In this document: positions 1 to 6,582 of the stretch, piece by piece
Layout: every line of letters begins with the position of its first letter
Numbering within the stretch: the stretch's first letter is position 1
Source: Lishizhenia sp.
GTDB lineage: Bacteria > Bacteroidota > Bacteroidia > Flavobacteriales_D > Crocinitomicaceae
Length of the DNA: 10,055 nt
Reading direction: 5' to 3'
NCBI GenBank assembly: GCA_007117055.1
Contig: SKHH01000197.1
Location: 1-10,055 of the forward strand
Notes under the pieces: generated by a model
Databases searched by the model: none
The model's input: the letters and a program-made list of their open reading frames with translations, nothing else
What the model was told of the DNA's origin: nothing
Program-made: the position numbers and the translations under genes

Positions 1-1679
1 ACCATTCCGTACAAGAACGCTCTACCTGCTTCCCAATAAGGTGGAATACTTTCTAGTAAAGTAAAAATGTTAGAAGGTCCAACAATGTCAACTCCACATG
101 CGTAAAGTTCAGGAGTAAAAGCTAATCCAGCGAGTGTAGCGTAGCCACCATAACTACCACCCATAATACACACTTTATCAGGGTTAGCAATGCCTTCGTT
201 AATTAAATGTTTTACACCCCACGTAATGTCATCTTGCATTAGTTTACCCCATTCCATATCTCCAGCATTCATAAAGCTTTTTCCGTATCCTCCACTTGCT
301 CTAAAGTTGGGTTGTAAAACGGCATAACCTCTGTTGGCTAAGAATTGAACAAAAGGGTTGTATCCCCAATAATCTCTTGGTCCCTTAGGTCCTCCGTGGA
401 CTAATACCACCATCGGCAAGTTTTCAGGAGTTTTTCCAACTGGTACTGTTAAGTATGCCGGAATGTCTAGTCCGTCGCTACTCGCATAACGAATGGGCTG
501 CATAGGAGCTAAAAACTCTTCAACTTCTTTTAAATCAGGACGTGGTGTATATTGATGTATTAATTCTTTCGTTTCAACATCAAAGAACCAAGATTCAGCA
601 GCATATTTATCTCCAGAAACTGCAATTAAAAATTTACTATAGTCTAACGTAGAGCTAGAAAAACTTACCTCTCTACCTGGGAATTCCCCTTTCAAAAAGT
701 TGTAAATTTCTTCTCTTTTAGCATCTTGCCAATAATATCTTGTTTTGTCATCCGTATAGGACGTACCAATGATTTGACGTGTATTTCGATCAATAATTAA
801 ATCGCCAAAATCCACTCTTTCTTCGGGATCACTTTCAATCAGTTCTTTTTCCCCTGTTTCTGGATCCATTAAGAAAAGTGTAAGTAGGTCTAAATCTCCT
901 TTATTGGTAATTAAATACAATTTAGAATTGTCCTCATTCCATGCTACAACGGAAGCATTTTCATTTACATTGGTCTCGTATATTTGAGTCAACTCTCCTT
1001 GCTTATAATAAAGGAACGAAGTATTTCCTTGTTCATCTGTTTGATACAAGAGTCTCAAATTATCATCCCAGTCAAAGTCATAGCCGGTAATTCGATCGTT
1101 GTTTTCGTAAATCAACTTAAGTTCACCTGTTGAGATTCTTAATTCATACAAATCGTGCCATGCTTTATCGCGATCATTTAATCCAATCATAAAAAGATCA
1201 GGATCATTTTGGCTTGCATGATACAATTGAGCTGTTACATCCTCGAAAGGGGTAAGGTTTCTAGACGGAGGTACACCAACTTCTTCATCAGCTTCTGCTG
1301 AAGGATCAACAGCAAAAACGTTCATGTTTTCATCTCCATCGTTGTCTTTTACATACAAAATTGATTTGCCGTCTCTTGTCCAAAAATAACCGTATAAAGG
1401 TCGTGAACTATTGGTCAAAGGTTTAGCATCATCAAATGATTCGTCAAAGGTTTTTACCCAGATGTTCATTATGCCTTCGTATTCTTTTAAAAAGGAAATA
1501 TACTTTCCGTCAGGGCTTAATTGACCTCCTGAAATTTCTGGATTTCCGAAAAATAACTCTCTATCTAAAATAGGCACGTTTTTATCAAATTCTGACATAA
1601 CACTTTTTTCTTTTTCACCGCAAGAAACTAATAATACCATAGCTATTGCTAAGGTAAAAACATTTAATTTAAAACTCAT
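1..1679 (-). CDS. S9 family serine peptidase (prolyl oligopeptidase type), predicted lipoprotein, C-terminus beyond window
   Basis: The first 559 residues are visible; the end lies past the left edge. The protein starts with a lipoprotein signal: a hydrophobic stretch ending in the lipobox LVSC with Cys20, then GEKEK, so it is probably lipid-anchored in the envelope. Residues of about 30-350 are rich in WD-like SPDGKY, WTRDGKS and WNEDNSK repeats, as in the beta-propeller of S9 peptidases. The alpha/beta-hydrolase domain follows, with HGGP at 428-431 and the nucleophile elbow GGSYGGYA with Ser509. The catalytic Asp and His expected after this are off-window, so activity cannot be confirmed. 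Family knowledge: such enzymes cleave short peptides, often after Pro or Ala; substrate preference cannot be read here. The DWVYEEE motif of dipeptidyl-peptidase IV is not seen. ATG at 1679 is chosen over an internal ATG (codon 28) because it keeps the signal peptide. A terminator lies just upstream, so it probably has its own promoter, which I could not identify. Confidence 0.93.
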   Translation of the reverse strand, partial: MSFKLNVFTLAIAMVLLVSCGEKEKSVMSEFDKNVPILDRELFFGNPEISGGQLSPDGKYISFLKEYEGIMNIWVKTFDESFDDAKPLTNSSRPLYGYFWTRDGKSILYVKDNDGDENMNVFAVDPSAEADEEVGVPPSRNLTPFEDVTAQLYHASQNDPDLFMIGLNDRDKAWHDLYELRISTGELKLIYENNDRITGYDFDWDDNLRLLYQTDEQGNTSFLYYKQGELTQIYETNVNENASVVAWNEDNSKLYLITNKGDLDLLTLFLMDPETGEKELIESDPEERVDFGDLIIDRNTRQIIGTSYTDDKTRYYWQDAKREEIYNFLKGEFPGREVSFSSSTLDYSKFLIAVSGDKYAAESWFFDVETKELIHQYTPRPDLKEVEEFLAPMQPIRYASSDGLDIPAYLTVPVGKTPENLPMVVLVHGGPKGPRDYWGYNPFVQFLANRGYAVLQPNFRASGGYGKSFMNAGDMEWGKLMQDDITWGVKHLINEGIANPDKVCIMGGSYGGYATLAGLAFTPELYACGVDIVGPSNIFTLLESIPPYWEAGRAFLYGM

Positions 1680-1719
1680 ACTTGAATTATTTATGTTGAT
1701 TTTAGGATAATAAAACAAC

Positions 1720-1737
1720 ACCTCTCTATGGAGAGGT
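1720..1737 (-). terminator. Rho-independent terminator of the Cys-rich small gene
   Basis: A perfect 7-bp inverted repeat, ACCTCTC and GAGAGGT, encloses a 4-base loop. Read on the minus strand it begins 8 bases after the stop codon of the 1745-2020 gene and is followed by the T-rich tract GTTGTTTTATTA. Stem, loop size and tail fit an intrinsic terminator in that direction; the plus-strand side lacks an immediate T run. It separates the small gene from the S9 peptidase downstream. Confidence 0.7.
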
Positions 1738-1744
1738 ACTTACA

Positions 1745-2020
1745 TTATTTTTTTGCTGAACAGCAAGCTTTCTTTTCTTTATTCCCACAAGATTTAGTGG
1801 GGGCAGCAGTTGTTTCTGTATTTTCTACTCCTTCAGCCGAAGAAGCTTTATCAGAACAACATTTTTTTTCGCCATCCTTGCAGTTTTTCTTACACTTTTT
1901 CTTGTCTTTTTCGTCCTCTATTTCAATTGTAGGAGAAAAAACAGCATTTACTGAAGTAGATGCGAAGGATAAATTCATTGCGAAAAACCCTAATACGCTG
2001 ATTAAAAGTAATTTTTTCAT
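1745..2020 (-). CDS. Small secreted Cys/Lys-rich protein of unknown function
   Basis: The 91-residue protein has a clear N-terminal signal peptide (KK, then a hydrophobic core, with likely cleavage after SFA at residue 20). The mature part is highly charged and holds seven cysteines: C43 and C47 spaced CxxxC, a CC pair at 54-55, C78, and a second CC pair at 86-87 near the end. Lysines surround each cysteine group, and a Ser/Thr/Ala/Glu-rich linker (about 59-76) separates the two groups. Small exported proteins with KxCC motifs occur in Flavobacteria as uncharacterised genes; metal binding or a disulfide-rich fold is an inference from the cysteine spacing only. It lies 86 bases after psd and ends at a terminator hairpin. 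No clear terminator separates it from psd, so read-through from psd or a separate promoter are both possible. The antisense reading frame over the same bases is less convincing because it has no signal peptide or domain pattern. Confidence 0.78.
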   Translation of the reverse strand: MKKLLLISVLGFFAMNLSFASTSVNAVFSPTIEIEDEKDKKKCKKNCKDGEKKCCSDKASSAEGVENTETTAAPTKSCGNKEKKACCSAKK

Positions 2021-2106
2021 GATTCTTTTTTAATTAATTATCAAAATTTAGCGAGTTGTATGTAAGACCAGCTAAACTGTCATTCAAACAACCAAAAGTA
2101 GATAAA

Positions 2107-2772
2107 TTACTTGAATTTTCCAAGTGTGGTAATTTGAGCTTTCACCTTATCACCGATATTAACATTTATTTCAGTACCAAGCGGTAAAAATATATCAATG
2201 CGCGATCCAAATTTTATGAAGCCGAATTCAGTTCCTGCTTCTACTTTTTGATCTTCTTTTACATAATAGCAAATTCTTCGAGCCACAGCTCCAGCAATTT
2301 GACGAAACAGTACTTCTTTGCCATTTTTGTGTTCAGTAACAATGGTTGTACGTTCATTCTCCGTTGAACTTTTAGGGTGCCACGCTACAAGAAATAACCC
2401 TGGATGATATTTTACAAATTTAATAACGCCACTTATAGGGTTGAAGTTGGCATGTACATTTAGTGGAGACATAAAAATAGAAACTTGTATTCGTTTATCT
2501 TTGAAATATTCAGTCTCTTCAACTTCTTCTATGACTACCACTTTTCCATCGGCAGGACATATAATTTCATTTTCTTTTATTTCGTATTTACGTTTCGGTA
2601 CTCTAAAAAACTGAATGATTAAAATAGCAAAAATGATTACTGCTAACGATATTAAGTAAAACAACCATTCCTGTTCAATGGCTTGAAGCAAATAGTAGTT
2701 CCCTAGCTGTATAATTCCCAGAATAAGCAATCCTACGCCTATAATAGTAGTTCCTTCTCTATGTAATTTCAT
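2107..2772 (-). CDS. psd: Phosphatidylserine decarboxylase, short form (proenzyme)
   Basis: It decarboxylates phosphatidylserine to phosphatidylethanolamine at the inner membrane. The 221-residue length and FGSR cleavage site fit the short bacterial Psd group, not the longer E. coli type with LGST. Two hydrophobic segments at about 8-28 and 37-57 anchor the N-terminus. PADG with Asp75 and NVHAN with His107 match conserved residues implicated in self-cleavage. The proenzyme should cut between Gly189 and Ser190 in KFGSRID, Ser190 becoming the pyruvoyl cofactor and leaving a small alpha chain of about 32 residues. HPKSSTENERT at 132-142 is also typical of the short group. The ATG at 2772 is well placed; the bases just upstream form a perfect TAnnTTTG promoter element. 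It follows cdsA, which makes the CDP-diacylglycerol used one step earlier, after an 86-base gap. Phosphatidylserine synthase, needed in between, is not in the window. Confidence 0.95.
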   Translation of the reverse strand: MKLHREGTTIIGVGLLILGIIQLGNYYLLQAIEQEWLFYLISLAVIIFAILIIQFFRVPKRKYEIKENEIICPADGKVVVIEEVEETEYFKDKRIQVSIFMSPLNVHANFNPISGVIKFVKYHPGLFLVAWHPKSSTENERTTIVTEHKNGKEVLFRQIAGAVARRICYYVKEDQKVEAGTEFGFIKFGSRIDIFLPLGTEINVNIGDKVKAQITTLGKFK

Positions 2773-2776
2773 GTTG

Positions 2777-2784
2777 CAAATATA
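2777..2784 (-). promoter_or_regulatory. Candidate -7 promoter element for psd
   Basis: On the minus strand TATATTTG matches the Bacteroidetes -7 consensus TAnnTTTG exactly. It ends only four bases before the psd ATG at 2772, so a start site a few bases after the element would fall at or next to the start codon. No TTG is seen at the usual distance upstream for the -33 element, so the call rests on one box. Confidence 0.45.
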
Positions 2785-2817
2785 CTGTTAAACCTTTAAA
2801 AGTGATGCATTTTTGTG

Positions 2818-2839
2818 TTACAAGAAATCCGACTTGTAA
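2818..2839. repeat. Inverted repeat between cdsA and psd
   Basis: TTACAAG and CTTGTAA form a perfect 7-bp stem around an 8-base loop, about 20 bases after the cdsA stop on the minus strand. There is no T run after the stem in the direction of cdsA transcription, so it is not a standard terminator. It could stabilise or process the mRNA, or be chance in AT-rich DNA. Confidence 0.35.
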
Positions 2840-2858
2840 TCATCTTAATAACAAAGTG

Positions 2859-3716
2859 TTAGTTTAGGATAAGGGTAAAAATCTTCCACCATACATAGAA
2901 AAAAGGAATAGCGAAAATTACTGCATCAAAGCGATCTAATATCCCTCCGTGACCAGGTAGTAATGTGCCAGAATCTTTAATTCCGACACTTCGTTTTAGC
3001 AACGATTCGAATAAATCCCCGAAAATACTTGCTGTAGCAATAATTGGAGCTGCGAGGATAAAAAATAGATAACTCATTTCTGTGAAGTATGCGTAGATGA
3101 GCGCAGTTAAGATCGAGAAGAATATTCCTCCAATGGTTCCCTCCCATGTTTTTTTGGGAGAGATACGTTCAAATAATTTGGTTTTACCAATGACTCTTCC
3201 TGTCAGATAAGCAAAGGTATCATTCATCCACACGATTAAAAATAGTCCTGTTAATAGAAAGAAACCTTCTTCATGAAAACTTATTTGGATTACTAAAGAA
3301 AAGGGAACAGCCAAGTATAGCCATCCTAAAATAGTTGTACCGATGTTAGGTATAGGCGTATTTTTTTTTCGATAGAGTTCAATGGGTAGTAATATTGAAA
3401 CTAAAATGTAGGGGATTAATGTGTTGGTAAATAGAATGGCACCCGGTTTAAAGTTTTTTATGTCTATCCAATGTTGCGCATATAAAAAGTAAGGTAGGGT
3501 TAATGAAACAAATAGACAAACCCCACCCCACTTTACAAGTGTTGGTGAAAGAAATACTTGCTGATTATCAGAAAAAAGTTTAGCATATTCGTCTAGTCCT
3601 ATCCAAGTTATCATCAAAAAAAGAAAGAAAGTAGCTACCGTTCCCAGCCAAAAAGCGCTCAAAATCACAGCTACGAAAAGTCCTCCTGTTAATGCTCGTT
3701 TTACTAATTCATTCAT
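2859..3716 (-). CDS. cdsA: Phosphatidate cytidylyltransferase (CDP-diacylglycerol synthase)
   Basis: It transfers CMP from CTP to phosphatidic acid, giving CDP-diacylglycerol, the branch point of phospholipid synthesis, in the inner membrane. The 285 residues are mostly hydrophobic helices. The diagnostic CTP-transferase signature lies near the C-terminus: GDLFESLLKR, then KDSG, LPGHGG and LDRFDA (about 233-265). Upstream conserved blocks DTFAYLTGR (about 166-174) and SPKKTWEG (about 186-193) are also present. I chose the ATG at 3716, giving MNELVKRAL, because it overlaps the upstream DUF2007 stop by 8 bases in the sequence ATGAATGA, a common translational coupling layout. An ATG at 3731 would add five residues (MKNKS) and a 23-base overlap; it cannot be excluded. 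The gene sits inside the ftsH block and precedes psd, so two phospholipid genes are adjacent. Confidence 0.95.
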   Translation of the reverse strand: MNELVKRALTGGLFVAVILSAFWLGTVATFFLFLMITWIGLDEYAKLFSDNQQVFLSPTLVKWGGVCLFVSLTLPYFLYAQHWIDIKNFKPGAILFTNTLIPYILVSILLPIELYRKKNTPIPNIGTTILGWLYLAVPFSLVIQISFHEEGFFLLTGLFLIVWMNDTFAYLTGRVIGKTKLFERISPKKTWEGTIGGIFFSILTALIYAYFTEMSYLFFILAAPIIATASIFGDLFESLLKRSVGIKDSGTLLPGHGGILDRFDAVIFAIPFFYVWWKIFTLILN

Positions 3717-3975
3717 TGACTTGTTTTTCAATTACGTACTTCGCACGCACAAGGTACTCTTTTTCAACATATAATTCAATTCCTCCGAAATTATTATACG
3801 AAGAGTCTTGTTTGTTAATTGAGAATACATGAATACCATCTGCCCTTAACTTTGCTTTCATGAGCTCCGCTAAATGAGCTTCTGTTGTTCGATATACAAG
3901 CGCGTATTTGTCAAACTCTGTATCAGACGGAAGGATTTTCTGAATCCATTTTTTTGTCTTCTCCCATATTTTCAT
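3709..3975 (-). CDS. DUF2007 family protein (putative signal-transducing protein)
   Basis: This 88-residue protein has the features of the DUF2007 family (annotated in databases as putative signal transducing protein): KYALVYRT at about 23-30, an A-E-L helix (about 34-43), a QDSSY motif and FGGIELYV, then an A-K-x-V-I end. The fold is a small ferredoxin-like domain with no known enzyme activity; I cannot assign a function. Before the domain, residues 1-20 are a Lys/Trp/Ile-rich, possibly amphipathic extension. The only ATG before the domain is at 3975, which makes the gene overlap the end of ftsH by 53 bases in the +1 frame; at the other end it overlaps cdsA by 8 bases. This tight packing argues for co-translation with both neighbours. 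A non-ATG start nearer the domain is possible but I see no good candidate. Confidence 0.85.
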   Translation of the reverse strand: MKIWEKTKKWIQKILPSDTEFDKYALVYRTTEAHLAELMKAKLRADGIHVFSINKQDSSYNNFGGIELYVEKEYLVRAKYVIEKQVNE

Positions 3976-6037
3976 CGGAACCTTGTTTTGATTCAGCAGA
4001 ATGAGCCGAATTAGTATCTTGCACTATAGAAGACCCCGCTTCTTCAGCCCTTTCTTCTAACTTTTCAGAGGGAGAAACGTCCCAAGGTCTCTCACCGAAA
4101 ATTTCCACTAAATCCTCCTTGAAAATAACTTCTTTTTCGAGTAATTTATTCGCTAAAGCAGTCAGTTTATCTTTATTTTCTGTCAAAATATGAATGGCAC
4201 GTTGGTATTGCTCTTCAATCATTTTGCTTACTTCCTCATCAATGGATTTTGCAGTATCCTCTGAATAAGGCTTAGTAAACATACTTTGACCTTGTGAGTC
4301 ATAAAATGATATGTTACCAATTTTTTTATTCAACCCATACATGGATACCATAGCATAAGCCTGTTTGGTTACTTTCTCGAGGTCGCTCAGCGCTCCTGTA
4401 GAGATTTTTCCGAAAATGATTTCTTCGGCAGCTCTTCCCCCTAAAGCAGAACACATTTCGTCCAATAGTTGCTCTGTTCTTGTAATACTTCTTTCTTCTG
4501 GCAAATACCATGCTGCTCCTAATGATCTCCCACGAGGTACAATAGTAACTTTCACCAATGGATGCGCATACCTTGCTAACCAAGAAATTGTTGCATGTCC
4601 AGCTTCGTGAAATGCAATTGCTTCGCGTTCGTCTTTTGTAATGATTTTATTCTTTTTCTCCAACCCACCAACAATTCGGTCTACGGCATCTAGGAAATCT
4701 TGTTTTTCAACAGAAGTTTTGTTTTTTCTTGCTGCAATAAGTGCTGCCTCGTTACACAAGTTAGCAATATCAGCTCCTGAGAAACCGGGTGTTTGTTTAG
4801 CAAGAAATTCAATATCCATTTCTTTAGCCAATTTAAGCGGTTTTAAATGCACTTTAAATATTTCCTTTCGTTCATTTACATCAGGCATATCCACGTAAAT
4901 TTGTCGATCAAAACGCCCTGCTCTCATAAGTGCTTTGTCCAAAACATCAGCACGGTTGGTTGCTGCTAAAATGATAACACCAGAATTGGTTCCAAAACCA
5001 TCCATTTCTGTTAATAACTGATTTAAGGTGTTTTCTCTTTCGTCATTGGAATTCATAGAGCTATTTTTCCCTCTTGCTCGCCCAATAGCGTCAATTTCAT
5101 CAATAAAAATGATGGAAGGAGATTTTTCTTTAGCTTGTTTGAATAAATCACGTACACGTGAGGCTCCTACACCAACAAACATTTCAACAAAATCAGATCC
5201 TGATAAAGAAAAGAATGGTACATCTGCCTCTCCTGCTACGGCTTTTGCTAATAAAGTTTTTCCTGTGCCAGGAGGGCCTACAAGTAAAGCTCCTTTTGGA
5301 ATTTTAGCACCAAGTTCCGTATATTTTTTTGGGTTTTTTAAAAAAGCTACAATTTCCTCAATTTCTTCTTTTGCTCCTTCAAGTCCCGCTACATCTTTAA
5401 ATGTAACATTTGTAGTTTTTCCTTTTTCGAAAACTTTAGCCCGTGATTTACCTATGTTGAAAATTTGACCGCCAGGACCTCCGCCACCAGAACCTGCCAT
5501 TCTTCGCATGATGAATAACCAGATAGCAATAATTATAATAATGGGGAGTAAAAAACTGAAAATTTGACCAATGTAGTTGTGTTCTTCATCTACGCGGTAT
5601 GCTATTGTAGGTAGATTTTCTTCTTTTCTTTTCGTATTAATTTGCTCGAACTCTTGAATAAAAATATCGGTACTTGCAATGTCGAAACTAAACTTGGGCA
5701 TACCTGTTCTTCCAGCGGCCCTGCTATCACCTTCAGTAATTGCTCGTTTGATATTCTCAAAATCGGCTCCTGAATAATCTCCTTTTTTAATCGCTTCAAC
5801 ACCTTGATCGTTGATACGGAAATCGACACGCCCAACATTTCTCCATAAAATCACATCGTCTACGTGACCATCAGCAAGTAAAGTGTTGAATGTTTCTTTT
5901 GTGCGAAGTTCTTTGGTAACAGTGGAACTCATAAATAGTTGTACACCAATAATAGCTAAACCAATGGCCGCGTATATCCAGTAAATAGCGTAAGGACTTT
6001 TTTTAGGGGTGTTTTTGTTGTTTTTATTTCCTTTCAT
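3923..6037 (-). CDS. ftsH: ATP-dependent zinc metalloprotease FtsH
   Basis: FtsH extracts and degrades misassembled membrane proteins and some regulators, as a membrane-bound hexamer. All hallmarks are visible in the 704 residues: a first membrane segment at about 16-36, an extracytoplasmic domain to about 155, a second segment at about 159-177 followed by RRM and a Gly-rich linker, then the AAA+ domain. Walker A GPPGTGKT is at 254-261, the pore loop FVG at 287-289, Walker B with Asp313 and Glu314, and the second region of homology with arginine fingers Arg375 and Arg378 in GRFDR. The protease domain has the zinc motif HEAGH (477-481) with Asp552 as likely third ligand. After the conserved end at about PWDV (651-654) comes a 50-residue acidic, Ser/Glu-rich tail without predicted fold. 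The tail's coding DNA overlaps the next gene. ATG at 6037 is 53 bases after the rsfS stop. Confidence 0.98.
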   Translation of the reverse strand: MKGNKNNKNTPKKSPYAIYWIYAAIGLAIIGVQLFMSSTVTKELRTKETFNTLLADGHVDDVILWRNVGRVDFRINDQGVEAIKKGDYSGADFENIKRAITEGDSRAAGRTGMPKFSFDIASTDIFIQEFEQINTKRKEENLPTIAYRVDEEHNYIGQIFSFLLPIIIIIAIWLFIMRRMAGSGGGGPGGQIFNIGKSRAKVFEKGKTTNVTFKDVAGLEGAKEEIEEIVAFLKNPKKYTELGAKIPKGALLVGPPGTGKTLLAKAVAGEADVPFFSLSGSDFVEMFVGVGASRVRDLFKQAKEKSPSIIFIDEIDAIGRARGKNSSMNSNDERENTLNQLLTEMDGFGTNSGVIILAATNRADVLDKALMRAGRFDRQIYVDMPDVNERKEIFKVHLKPLKLAKEMDIEFLAKQTPGFSGADIANLCNEAALIAARKNKTSVEKQDFLDAVDRIVGGLEKKNKIITKDEREAIAFHEAGHATISWLARYAHPLVKVTIVPRGRSLGAAWYLPEERSITRTEQLLDEMCSALGGRAAEEIIFGKISTGALSDLEKVTKQAYAMVSMYGLNKKIGNISFYDSQGQSMFTKPYSEDTAKSIDEEVSKMIEEQYQRAIHILTENKDKLTALANKLLEKEVIFKEDLVEIFGERPWDVSPSEKLEERAEEAGSSIVQDTNSAHSAESKQGSDENMGEDKKMDSENPSV

Positions 6038-6090
6038 ACATTTTAACTTAACTTCAATTTAACAAGCAGAACACTAGAAGGTTTTACAGA

Positions 6091-6468
6091 CTAGTTTATA
6101 TTTGGTACGATTGTCTTTTCTGCATCCGACCACATTTCCTCTACATCATAATAGGTTCTTAATTCTTCAGAAAAAATATGAACAACTACATTGACATAAT
6201 CTAATAGCACCCATTGACTTGTTCCTTTTCCTTCTTGATGCCATGGACGTTCCTTAAGTTCTTTCCTTGTTAGGCGAACAACAGACGTGGCAATACCGTC
6301 AATTTGAGTACTTGAATCTCCTGTGCACAAGACAAAGTAATCTGTTACTGCATTGTGAACATCTTTAAGATTCAAGATTACGATATCTTTCGCTTTGTTA
6401 TCTTTCATTCCTTCCACAATCACCTCTGCAAGGGTACTGGAATCTACATTATTCTTTATTTTATGCAT
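6091..6468 (-). CDS. rsfS: Ribosome silencing factor RsfS (Iojap family)
   Basis: RsfS binds protein L14 (uL14) of the large ribosomal subunit and blocks joining to the small subunit when nutrients run low. The 125-residue length matches the family. Conserved blocks are DIVILNL at 28-34, TDYFVLCTG at 42-50 followed by SSTQIDGIA, the EGKG turn at 79-82, and the long C-terminal signature WVLLDYVNVVVHIF (86-99) with YYDVEEMW (107-113). It starts the minus-strand block and is 53 bases from ftsH, so the two are probably transcribed together; the pair is common in Bacteroidetes. A perfect TAnnTTTG element lies about 20 bases upstream of the ATG at 6468. I see nothing anomalous in the sequence. Confidence 0.96.
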   Translation of the reverse strand: MHKIKNNVDSSTLAEVIVEGMKDNKAKDIVILNLKDVHNAVTDYFVLCTGDSSTQIDGIATSVVRLTRKELKERPWHQEGKGTSQWVLLDYVNVVVHIFSEELRTYYDVEEMWSDAEKTIVPNIN

Positions 6469-6487
6469 TCTTTATTTTAATCGACCA

Positions 6488-6495
6488 CAAAATTA
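6488..6495 (-). promoter_or_regulatory. Candidate -7 promoter element for the rsfS-ftsH block
   Basis: On the minus strand TAATTTTG is an exact match to the Bacteroidetes -7 consensus TAnnTTTG. A start site a few bases further would give a leader of roughly 15 bases before the rsfS ATG. The closest upstream TTTG is about 27 bases away, longer than the usual 19-21, so the -33 box is unconvincing. Confidence 0.5.
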
Positions 6496-6552
6496 CACAT
6501 TTTTTCGCGTCTTGTTGCTATTCAAAGTTACAGGTGTTTACAAAGTTTAACT

Positions 6553-6560
6553 TATATTTA
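6553..6560 (+). promoter_or_regulatory. Weak candidate -7 promoter element for birA
   Basis: TATATTTA differs from TAnnTTTG only in the last base and lies 22 bases before the birA ATG at 6583. No TTG at the expected -33 distance is seen. The position in a divergent intergenic gap makes a promoter here likely, but this exact box is uncertain. Confidence 0.3.
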
Positions 6561-6582
6561 CCTCAGAAAACAATTGAGCAGA

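Noticed and set aside
1728..2033. Plus-strand reading frame of 101 codons opposite the Cys-rich gene
   Set aside because: It is Phe/Ser-rich with no domain pattern, and mirrors the Lys/Glu-rich minus gene, which has a signal peptide and a correctly oriented terminator.
2041..2050. Possible -7 element (TAAATTTTG on the minus strand) before the Cys-rich gene
   Set aside because: The spacing is one base too long or one base mismatched, and no -33 box is visible; not strong enough to list.
5028..5468. Plus-strand reading frame of 146 codons
   Set aside because: It lies wholly antisense to the AAA+ domain of ftsH, whose motifs are unambiguous; other open frames in 4326-5838 are likewise shadows of ftsH.
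6073..6095. Inverted repeat ACTAG/CTAGT at the rsfS stop
   Set aside because: Only 5 bp with a 13-base loop and no T run; likely chance.
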